DNA of 25,332 bases from a virus. Below the pieces are notes generated by a model. The model had not been told where the DNA came from and did not search any database. It saw only the letters and a list, made by a program, of their open reading frames with translations. The DNA lies in IMG/VR virus record IMGVR_UViG_3300025282_000220, positions 1-25,332 of that record. The stretch is one strand, 5' to 3'. The position numbers and the translations under genes were made by a program. This document shows, piece after piece, positions 1-5,183 of the stretch (within the stretch, counting starts at the first letter, position 1; the number at the start of each line of letters is the position of its first letter).

Positions 1-2
1 AT

Positions 3-15
3 ATCTCTCCCTTAG
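3..15 (-). promoter_or_regulatory. Ribosome binding site of a minus-strand gene just off the left edge
   Basis: Read on the minus strand, this stretch is CTAAGGGAGAGAT, a strong Shine-Dalgarno-like sequence (AAGGGAG) 4-6 bases from the window edge. A start codon would fall just beyond base 1. With the minus-strand gene at 260-532, this suggests that a leftward operon continues outside the window. The start codon itself cannot be seen, so this is an inference from the motif alone. Confidence 0.4.
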
Positions 16-84
16 CTCTGTTTAAAGCATAGTATCCTAGTGTGACTTATCTAATGATAGTTGACCAGTTCAGATAGTATGACT

Positions 85-104
85 GATACCATAATAATGG
101 TATC
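85..104. other. Perfect short inverted repeat (hairpin)
   Basis: GATACCAT and ATGGTATC form a perfect 8-bp stem around a 4-base loop (aata). It lies in the 217-base gene-free stretch between the left edge and the minus-strand hairpin at 218-252. No U-run follows on either strand, so it is not a convincing terminator. It could be an operator or an RNA structure in the leader of the leftward gene beyond the edge. I see no tRNA or other gene in bases 1-217. Confidence 0.4.
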
Positions 105-217
105 TATAGAAATTATTAGTATACCAGAGGACTCAAGCAATATGCTGAATGCTGTCTAACCGCATGTCTTATACAATATATATGGTGACACTCAGCAGTA
201 AATATATATACATACAG

Positions 218-252
218 GGATAAGAAGAGAGGTTACCCTCTCTCCGTTATCC
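218..252 (-). terminator. Terminator-like hairpin after the minus-strand small gene
   Basis: An outer 6-bp stem (GGATAA/TTATCC) and an inner 7-bp stem (AGAGAGG/CCTCTCT) with a 4-base loop are separated by a small internal loop. The hairpin starts 8 bases after the stop codon of the minus-strand gene at 260-532, which is the expected place for its terminator. The bases that follow on the minus strand are AU-rich (UGUAUGUAUAUAUAUUU) but hold no clean U-run, so termination strength is uncertain. An mRNA 3'-end stabiliser is an alternative. Confidence 0.5.
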
Positions 253-259
253 TGGTGCA

Positions 260-532
260 TTAGAAGCGATTGCCTTTCAAGCCAAACTCCAACGTACGTA
301 TACTACGTAGATAACTACGAATCTCCCCTACGAGATCATAGTCCTCTTCAAGTCTACATTTGTGCTGCAACAGTGCTGCCTGTCGTCTGGCCTTCTTGAT
401 GGTAGTCTTTGTAGCTGACCTATTACCAATACCCTCATCTAATAGTTCGTTAGTCTCAACCTTCCAAGCTTCTACATCATTGTCTAGATCCATATCCATC
501 GTTGTAATTGTAGTAACATTATTCTCTGACAT
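260..532 (-). CDS. Small charged protein of unknown function, leftward gene
   Basis: A 90-residue protein, and the only well-supported minus-strand gene in the window. The start is fixed by an excellent AAAGGAG ribosome binding site 6-7 bases before the ATG. A TATAAT-like promoter lies just upstream and a hairpin lies after the stop. The N-terminal 35 residues are acidic and rich in Asp, Asn and Thr. Residues 40-65 are basic (KKARRQAALLQHKCRLEEDYD), and the C-terminal half looks helical. No signal peptide, membrane segment or known catalytic motif is visible. It is probably the first gene of a transcription unit running away from the structural operon, perhaps an early or regulatory gene. The basic helix could bind nucleic acid, but that is a guess. 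The + strand reading frame opposite it has no ribosome binding site and is a shadow. Confidence 0.8.
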   Translation of the reverse strand: MSENNVTTITTMDMDLDNDVEAWKVETNELLDEGIGNRSATKTTIKKARRQAALLQHKCRLEEDYDLVGEIRSYLRSIRTLEFGLKGNRF

Positions 533-557
533 TATCTGTCTCCTTTGATTAATTATT

Positions 558-591
558 ATTATAAGTATACTAGTATATAACTAAAAATTGA
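558..591 (-). promoter_or_regulatory. Candidate promoter and operator of the minus-strand gene
   Basis: On the minus strand a consensus TATAAT (bases 563-558) lies about 25 bases before the start codon of the 90-residue gene. A poor -35 (TTTTAG) lies about 17 bases further upstream. The spacer contains a perfect 12-bp palindrome, TATACTAGTATA (566-577), which could be an operator. The region is AT-rich, so matches of this kind arise easily by chance. Confidence 0.4.
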
Positions 592-613
592 ATATAACGT
601 AATCTCGATAGAG

Positions 614-631
614 AAAAACCCTCCGTTAGGG
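614..631 (-). terminator. Weak minus-strand intrinsic terminator or attenuator
   Basis: Read on the minus strand, CCCT-aacgg-AGGG is followed directly by TTTTTCTC, the layout of a short intrinsic terminator (4-bp GC-rich stem, 5 U). It lies upstream of the minus-strand gene and its candidate promoter, so it would stop leftward transcription entering from the structural side or act as an attenuator. The stem is short, so the call is tentative. Confidence 0.3.
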
Positions 632-655
632 GGTACCACTGTTTAAAACACCACA

Positions 656-692
656 CACTAAAATGCTACATTTTTTAAAAGTTAGTGCTACA
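656..692. promoter_or_regulatory. Candidate operator: paired TGCTACA repeats and nested inverted repeats
   Basis: The heptamer TGCTACA occurs at 664-670 and again at 686-692, a 22-base offset or about two helical turns. An inner hairpin AAAATG-cta-CATTTT (660-674) and an outer inverted repeat CACTAA/TTAGTG (656-661 and 682-687) share the same stretch. It sits between the divergent minus-strand gene and the rightward operon, where a regulator or phage-specific promoter would be expected. A possible sigma70-like pair (TTGTTC at 708-713 and TATATT at 732-737, 18-base spacer) lies to its right. That pair runs into the first start codon, so I do not call it as a separate promoter. Confidence 0.35.
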
Positions 693-737
693 GGTCACAT
701 ATATTTCTTGTTCTGATCCGTATATTAGTTGTATATT

Positions 738-923
738 ATGGATATGATAACTAGAAACGATATATTTCAGGCAGTAAGATGGTTCAACTTAATAATAGGT
801 ATAGCAAATTTCTACTATTACTTTATTGGTGCATCTTTTTTCTTACTCCCGCTTGGGGCACTGAACATGGCAGCATGGGCGTTTACTCTTGGCAGGAAAG
901 TGGAGGAATCAGAGAAGAAGTAG
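738..923 (+). CDS. Small membrane protein of unknown function
   Basis: A 61-residue protein from ATG 738; in-frame TTG 729 and ATG 744 are alternatives. Residues from about 12 to 48 are strongly hydrophobic and aromatic (RWFNLIIGIANFYYYFIG, then FFLLPLGALNMAAWAF). They are likely one or two membrane segments, followed by a short charged tail (GRKVEESEKK). I recognise a similar small hydrophobic protein from marine phage contigs, but its function is unknown to me. No Shine-Dalgarno sequence precedes any of the three possible starts. The message may therefore be leaderless or translated by another route. It is the first gene of the rightward operon. Confidence 0.6.
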   Translation: MDMITRNDIFQAVRWFNLIIGIANFYYYFIGASFFLLPLGALNMAAWAFTLGRKVEESEKK

Positions 924-931
924 CCAACATT

Positions 932-1138
932 ATGTTAGGGCTATTCTTTTTAGGCTTAGTGAAGTTAGGAGATTATTTGGATGATAACCCTATGGCTGGG
1001 TACAGTTGTCCTGATTACTGTGAAGTAGATCATGAACATTATAAGGGGAAAGACTATGAAGAGAAAGATGAAGAAGCCACCGACAAACAAAGAGATACTG
1101 AGCTATATGGACCAACTCTTTCTGCAGATAGAGAATAA
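932..1138 (+). CDS. Possible small protein with N-terminal hydrophobic segment
   Basis: A 68-residue frame starting at ATG 932, nine bases after the previous stop. The N-terminus (MLGLFFLGLVKLGDYL) is hydrophobic and could be a short signal or membrane anchor. The rest is acidic and contains two close Cys residues (SCPDYCEVDH). The ribosome binding site is weak (GAAGAAG about 12 bases upstream). Its last 83 bases overlap the next gene in a different frame, an unusually long overlap for this compact but otherwise non-overlapping genome. Either the overlap is real or this frame is spurious. The same frame extends upstream to an ATG at 779, but that portion is a shadow of the membrane-protein gene. 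Confidence 0.4.
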   Translation: MLGLFFLGLVKLGDYLDDNPMAGYSCPDYCEVDHEHYKGKDYEEKDEEATDKQRDTELYGPTLSADRE

Positions 1139-1358
1139 CCAGAAAGCTGTTTATGATATATCTCAAGTGCTATCTGACTATATGAGTTATAATGGGGATA
1201 CAGACAAGTTTGCAGACTTTATGAAGAATAAGTACTCTGGATCCGATGCTGAGATACCGACTCGCTGGTCTGTATTTACTAAGTCGCTATTTTACAGGTA
1301 CTTACGCTTGAAAAAAAAGCTTGCATCATATTACTTAAAGGTAATAAATTATTACTAG
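1056..1358 (+). CDS. Small helical protein of unknown function
   Basis: A 100-residue protein. I choose ATG 1056 rather than the in-frame ATG at 1032 because AAGGGGA lies 6-7 bases before 1056. The N-terminus is very basic (MKRKMKKPP). It is followed by a likely helix (EILSYMDQLFLQIENNQKAV, with heptad-like hydrophobic spacing) and an acidic middle (FADFMKNKYSGSDAEIPT). The C-terminus is Lys/Tyr-rich. It resembles a small coiled-coil protein type often found just before the terminase genes in marine phages, a recollection rather than a search result. Its function is unknown. Confidence 0.65.
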   Translation: MKRKMKKPPTNKEILSYMDQLFLQIENNQKAVYDISQVLSDYMSYNGDTDKFADFMKNKYSGSDAEIPTRWSVFTKSLFYRYLRLKKKLASYYLKVINYY

Positions 1359-1391
1359 TTAGTTTAACTATTAGCTTAAAAAGGAGTTATT

Positions 1392-1571
1392 ATGAAGATC
1401 TACTACTTAACAATAGCGTATAATGAAGATACGGATACTATAGAGTATATCGAAGAAGAGGTAGTAGACAATAGTAGCCCTAAAGTGTTCACCGAAGCTG
1501 ATTTAAGTGGGTACTTCGAAGAGGACCTGATTAGGTTTATGGAGGAGGCGTACATCGTAGGTGAGAGTTAG
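1392..1571 (+). CDS. 59-residue acidic protein of unknown function
   Basis: A short frame starting at ATG 1392 with a near-perfect AAAAAGGAG ribosome binding site 6 bases upstream, the strongest start signal in this part of the window. The product begins MKIYYLTIAYNEDTDTIEYI. It reads as a beta-hairpin-like start followed by an acidic stretch (EEEVVD) and an acidic helical end (EEDLIRFMEEAYIVGES). No Cys, membrane segment or catalytic motif is visible. The strongly acidic character could suit a small inhibitor or DNA mimic, but nothing more specific supports this. It ends 47 bases before the terminase small-subunit start. Confidence 0.7.
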   Translation: MKIYYLTIAYNEDTDTIEYIEEEVVDNSSPKVFTEADLSGYFEEDLIRFMEEAYIVGES

Positions 1572-1581
1572 TAGGGTACAT

Positions 1582-1613
1582 ACGTTTGACTACGCTTCAC
1601 ACTTGTCAAACGT
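1582..1613 (+). other. 9-bp inverted repeat just upstream of the terminase small-subunit start
   Basis: ACGTTTGAC (1582-1590) and GTCAAACGT (1605-1613) are perfect inverted repeats around a 14-base loop. As RNA this hairpin ends five bases before ATG 1619 and could control translation. As DNA it could be part of a packaging recognition site. The TTG at 1586 lies inside its left arm, which argues against using that codon as a start. Confidence 0.55.
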
Positions 1614-1641
1614 GGGAAATGGAAAATGGGAAACGGGAAAT
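1614..1641 (+). repeat. Four tandem 7-bp repeats, consensus GGGAAAT
   Basis: Four consecutive units are GGGAAAT, GGAAAAT, GGGAAAC and GGGAAAT, with at most one mismatch each to the consensus. They begin one base after the inverted repeat and run into the first codons of the terminase small-subunit gene. The 7-base period is out of step with the reading frame, so codon repetition does not explain it. The array could be an iteron-like binding site for the terminase small subunit. Confidence 0.55.
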
Positions 1642-2365
1642 GAGAGAGTATAAAGTTAGGGGAAGACTACATCCTGTATACGAAGAGTTAGATGAACTTC
1701 CTCAAGAGATAGTTGTTTCTTCAGATTGGAGGAATGCTGAGATAGGTGACTGGATAAGAGCTGATGATGGTTGTGTGCTCCAGGTATTGAGAAAAGGTAG
1801 CATAAAGCGTCTTGGTAAGGTTTCTTACTATATAGGTACCTGTACGGGGACTTTTCCTGACGGTCCTAATGTCCGGATGGATACCGAAAGGAGAGACCAT
1901 ATATACTCGTTTGGGGGTAGAAAAGTCAAGGATACCATACGCGATAGAGAGCGCCTAACCAAGCATGAGGTCTTATTTGCTCGGTATATTGTAGCTGGAT
2001 TATCTCTTGAGGAATCTTATATGAAAGCATTCCCTACTAATCAGTTTAACTATGCCAAGGGGATGGCTGCTAACTTATTTAAAACGGAGAGGATTCAAAC
2101 TCAAGTGAAAGAAGAACTAAAGCCAGTACTAGAAGAGCTAGGGATAGATAATAAGACAGTTTTAAAGGACATAAGAGACGTCTCTCAGACTGCGGAAAAA
2201 GAAGACGTACGCCTAAGGGCACTTTTTAAATTAAGTGATATTCTAGACCTAGAGGACAAAAATCAGACAAGAATAACACAAGTTTCTGGAGCTCTTTTCC
2301 AAGGCTTCTCTTCTGAAGCGCTGGAAGAAGCTCAGAGACCTGAACTAACGGAGGTTAAGAAATAA
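1619..2365 (+). CDS. Terminase small subunit (putative)
   Basis: A 248-residue protein from ATG 1619; ATG 1640 is a second option. Residues from about 8 to 100 form a basic/beta-rich region of unknown role (MREYKVRGRLHPVYEEL, WIRADDGCVLQVLRKG). The section from about residue 113 to 170 (LTKHEVLFARYIVAGLSLEE, then GMAANLFKTERIQTQVKEEL) matches the helix-turn-helix pattern of terminase small subunits: an LT...F...Y..G....A... helix followed by a short DNA-recognition helix. The C-terminus is helical and would suit ring oligomerisation. The small subunit recognises phage DNA and loads the large subunit. Its position before the terminase large subunit and portal supports this. The gene begins within an iteron-like repeat array. 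It ends in taATG, overlapping the next gene by one base. Confidence 0.75.
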   Translation: MENGKREMREYKVRGRLHPVYEELDELPQEIVVSSDWRNAEIGDWIRADDGCVLQVLRKGSIKRLGKVSYYIGTCTGTFPDGPNVRMDTERRDHIYSFGGRKVKDTIRDRERLTKHEVLFARYIVAGLSLEESYMKAFPTNQFNYAKGMAANLFKTERIQTQVKEELKPVLEELGIDNKTVLKDIRDVSQTAEKEDVRLRALFKLSDILDLEDKNQTRITQVSGALFQGFSSEALEEAQRPELTEVKK

Positions 2366-2937
2366 TGGGTTTAATGGATACACTAAAGAGCCTTGGCTCT
2401 AAAGATGATAAGATGCCGTCAGATTGGGGGGCTATAGAGGGGAGTGAGTACGACTTAAATTTCTCAGGTAAATCACAAAAGCTAGCTGACAGTGACGCAA
2501 TGAATATGCTGTACAGGTCATTTCCTTATGACCCTAATACTACAGCAACAGAGGGAGAAGGCTTAGATTTTGGGGGTTATATGAAAGAGTTGGATCCAGA
2601 GGTTATTGGTGGAAGGGTCTCAGAGCTAAGAGAAATGGGCTTTGGGGGCTCTGGCAGTAAGGACGGCTACGATGAGCGGCTAAAACAGGTCGACCCAAAA
2701 TTTTATAACGAAGAGGGGGGCATGAGCGCGTCTAATTATGTGGAGCACATGATGATGATGGGAGAGTTTACAGACAAAGTCCATGGGGGTGACTATGGAT
2801 CTATGGTGCAGTCAGCCAGGAGAGCTGAGACTACCCCTTCTTCTGAGGGCCCTGTTCCAGCCAGTGAGTTTGGCCCTGTAGCTGAATTGAGAGAGCCCTG
2901 GGAGACCTTTGATACCGAAGGACGATACAGGGACTAA
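2365..2937 (+). CDS. Unknown protein between the terminase genes
   Basis: A 190-residue protein whose ATG overlaps the terminase small-subunit stop by one base, with GGAGG about 10 bases upstream. It is acidic and rich in Gly, Ser and Met (HMMMMGEF). It has few predicted strong secondary elements, no Cys, and no membrane or catalytic motif. The short N-terminal helix MGLMDTLKSLGSKDD recalls small virion or capsid-associated phage proteins, but I do not recognise the family. Its TAA is followed directly, in the same frame, by the GTG of the terminase large subunit, so occasional readthrough would give a fused protein. Location suggests a packaging or minor virion role. Confidence 0.75.
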   Translation: MGLMDTLKSLGSKDDKMPSDWGAIEGSEYDLNFSGKSQKLADSDAMNMLYRSFPYDPNTTATEGEGLDFGGYMKELDPEVIGGRVSELREMGFGGSGSKDGYDERLKQVDPKFYNEEGGMSASNYVEHMMMMGEFTDKVHGGDYGSMVQSARRAETTPSSEGPVPASEFGPVAELREPWETFDTEGRYRD

Positions 2938-4488
2938 GTGAATATAAACTCTAGAAATGTCTCTAAAGCAGAAGAAGAACTACTCCTTGCACAGGAAGAC
3001 CTTATTGCATTTGGTAAACTCTTTTTGCCAGATGACTTTATGCGAAGCGAGACTCCATTCTTCCATTACCAGGTAGCTGATGCAGTTAACGACTTATCAA
3101 TCAGGGAACTTGCAGTTATTCTACCTAGAGGTCATGGCAAGACTGTACTCACTAAATGCTCCATTATGCATGATTTCTGCTTTACTAAGGAACCACTCTT
3201 CTATGGGTGGGTTGCAGCTTCTAGTAAAATTAGCGTACCAAACCTTGACTACATCAAGTATCATATAGAATATAATGACCAACTAAGATATTATTTTGGG
3301 GACTTAAAAGGGAGAAAATGGACGGAAGATGATATTGAACTTAAGAATGGCACTAAGCTTATTAGCAAATCGAACCTCTCTGGTATACGTGGGGGAGCTA
3401 AACTACATAAAAGGTACGATCTTATCGTGCTGGATGACTTTGAGGATGAAAATAATACCATTACACCTGAGTCTAGGGCTAAAATCTCTAACCTTGTTAC
3501 GGCAGTTGTATTTCCTGCTCTGGAGCCCCATACGGGTCGTCTTAGGATCAATGGAACTCCTGTGCATTTCGATTCTTTTATTAACAACATTCTGGTCAAC
3601 CACGACAGGGCAGTGGCTGAGGGCAAGGACTTTAGTTGGAAAGTGATCACCCACAAGGCATTGCAAGAGGACGGCATTCCCCTATGGCCAAGCTGGTTTG
3701 GTATAAAGGAGATGGAGAGAAAGAAGAAGTTTTATTCAGATTCTGGCCAGCCACAGAAATTCTATCAAGAATATATGATGGAAGTTCAGAATGAAGACGA
3801 TGCAATATTTACTAGAAATCATATCAAGTATTGGGAGGGCGATTTTATCCATGATGACGAAACAGGAATATCGTATATACACACATCAGATGGGGATGTC
3901 AAGCCAGTCAATATTTTCACGGGTGTCGACCCCGCTACAGATTCTACTCGTAGGGATAGCGACTTCAGCGTTCTACTTACTCTTGGGGTTGATACTGATA
4001 ACAATATATATGTTATTAATTATATTCGCAAGCGTTCACTCCCTGTTCTCGGTATCCCAGGAGATCCTAAGAAGGGAATCGTTGATTACTTGTTCGAGCT
4101 TAATAACATCTATCACCCTTCCCTTTTTACAATCGAGGAGACTACAATGTCTCGCCCAATATTTCAAGCGCTTATGGCGGAAATGCGTAGGCGTAATGAC
4201 TTCTCTGTCAAGTACTGCGCTGAAAAACCAGGTAACAGAATGTCGAAAAGAGACCGGATCCAAGAGATACTTGCTCAAAGGTTTTCGGTGGGTGCGATAC
4301 ACATTAAGAAGGACATGTATGACCTTCAAAGAGAAATTATAACTTTTGGACCCAGAATGGGGCATGATGACACTATTGATAGTCTCGCTTATGCTTGTAA
4401 ACATGCATACCCTCTTAAAGGTATTTCAGAGACTAAGGATGGTTGGCAGAAGCATAAAGTTAAAGCAAAAAGTTGGGTGACAGCATAA
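2938..4488 (+). CDS. terL: Terminase large subunit
   Basis: A 516-residue DNA-packaging motor with both expected domains. The N-terminal ATPase has a Walker A-like RGHGKT at residues 64-69 (Lys68) and a Walker B LIVLDDFE at 162-169. The C-terminal RNase H-like nuclease has the first acidic residue in GVDPATDSTRRDSD (Asp331, with Asp340 and Asp342 nearby). Glu400/Glu401 fall at the middle position, and GHDDTIDSLAYA (Asp477, Asp478, Asp481) is the last metal-binding motif. The length is normal. The start is GTG 2938, immediately and in frame after the previous TAA. AGGGA lies only 4 bases upstream, so initiation probably depends on translational coupling. The ring pumps DNA through the portal and cuts the concatemer. 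It ends in taATG, overlapping the next gene by one base. Confidence 0.95.
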   Translation: MNINSRNVSKAEEELLLAQEDLIAFGKLFLPDDFMRSETPFFHYQVADAVNDLSIRELAVILPRGHGKTVLTKCSIMHDFCFTKEPLFYGWVAASSKISVPNLDYIKYHIEYNDQLRYYFGDLKGRKWTEDDIELKNGTKLISKSNLSGIRGGAKLHKRYDLIVLDDFEDENNTITPESRAKISNLVTAVVFPALEPHTGRLRINGTPVHFDSFINNILVNHDRAVAEGKDFSWKVITHKALQEDGIPLWPSWFGIKEMERKKKFYSDSGQPQKFYQEYMMEVQNEDDAIFTRNHIKYWEGDFIHDDETGISYIHTSDGDVKPVNIFTGVDPATDSTRRDSDFSVLLTLGVDTDNNIYVINYIRKRSLPVLGIPGDPKKGIVDYLFELNNIYHPSLFTIEETTMSRPIFQALMAEMRRRNDFSVKYCAEKPGNRMSKRDRIQEILAQRFSVGAIHIKKDMYDLQREIITFGPRMGHDDTIDSLAYACKHAYPLKGISETKDGWQKHKVKAKSWVTA

Positions 4489-5183
4489 TGGGTATATATG
4501 ACACTATCACACGGCCACTTGATCCAGGTCGTAGTGATAAAAAAATCACGTATGAGAAATCTATGGACAGAGAGCGGTCAGTCTATCAATATCTTTCTAG
4601 CATTGCTGATGCAACAGGCTATGATAGGCTAGATTTAATGAAGGCGGCCCACATAGAGTCTTCATTTGGAGCTGATATGGGGGATCAAAATAACGATAAG
4701 TATGGATTAATGCAAAGTGGTCACGACACTGCTGGTAAGTATGGTGTGGACAGGTATGATATGGCAAACTTTTATGGTGCAGAAGTTAGGGCTCGCACAA
4801 AGTCAAAAAACTCTGATAAGGATTTATGGTATCAAGCAAATACTGTAGAGGAGGCTAATAATATGGGGATAGAGAAGGGTTTATTAGAATATATGACATG
4901 GCAGCAGGGCCGCAATGGAATGGCAAAGGTAATAAACATAGCTACCGATAAAGATAGAGATGGTGTATCTTTTTCATCTGGCAGTTTGTCTGGAAATCTT
5001 GGCAGCACAAGAGAGCATCTCATAAACAATATGGCATTAAGAGACAAAAAGCACGCAAAGGAATTGCGCAAACTTTCTGATCACGAGTTGGCAAACCAAT
5101 GGATAGCACTTACAAAAGAAAAATGGGAGACAGCAGGATCCGAGATAGAGTTTAAAGATGATTATTATGAGGTACCTGAATAA
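4488..5183 (+). CDS. Lytic-transglycosylase-like protein (probable virion peptidoglycan hydrolase)
   Basis: A 231-residue protein from ATG 4488, overlapping the terL stop; an in-frame TTG at 4473 lies inside terL. Three features match the soluble lytic transglycosylase (SLT) fold in the right order. HIESSF at residues 55-60 carries the catalytic-type Glu57-Ser58 pair. YGLMQ at 72-76 is motif II. MTWQQGRNG at 136-144 resembles the (A)YxxxQG motif of phage lysozyme-like proteins. Such enzymes cleave the glycan strand of peptidoglycan, and in short-tailed phages they often enter with the virion to help DNA cross the wall. There is no signal peptide, consistent with packaging into the particle. 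The C-terminal 80 residues are charged and unassigned. The position between terL and portal is unusual. It ends in taATG with the portal gene. Confidence 0.65.
   Translation: MGIYDTITRPLDPGRSDKKITYEKSMDRERSVYQYLSSIADATGYDRLDLMKAAHIESSFGADMGDQNNDKYGLMQSGHDTAGKYGVDRYDMANFYGAEVRARTKSKNSDKDLWYQANTVEEANNMGIEKGLLEYMTWQQGRNGMAKVINIATDKDRDGVSFSSGSLSGNLGSTREHLINNMALRDKKHAKELRKLSDHELANQWIALTKEKWETAGSEIEFKDDYYEVPE

Noticed and set aside
1-217. Possible tRNA or structured RNA in the left intergenic region (TGCTGA/TCAGCA pairing at 143-148 and 192-197)
   Set aside because: No T-loop consensus, acceptor stem or cloverleaf could be drawn on either strand. The pairing is short and distant.
360-548. 62-residue + strand frame opposite the minus-strand small gene
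   Set aside because: It has no ribosome binding site, and the opposite strand has a strong one plus promoter and terminator signals. It is an antisense shadow.
779-931. Signal-peptide-like N-terminus (MVQLNNRYSKFLLLLYW...) of an upstream extension of the 68-residue frame
   Set aside because: It overlaps the hydrophobic membrane gene in another frame. Frames next to hydrophobic coding sequence are often hydrophobic too, and there is no ribosome binding site at 779.
1586-1618. TTG 1586 as start of the terminase small subunit
   Set aside because: It lies in the arm of an inverted repeat, has no ribosome binding site, and in-frame ATGs at 1619 and 1640 are better.
3291-4404. Long minus-strand and alternate + strand frames within the terminase large-subunit gene
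   Set aside because: The terL frame has all expected motifs. The others have no start signals and show the composition of shadow frames.
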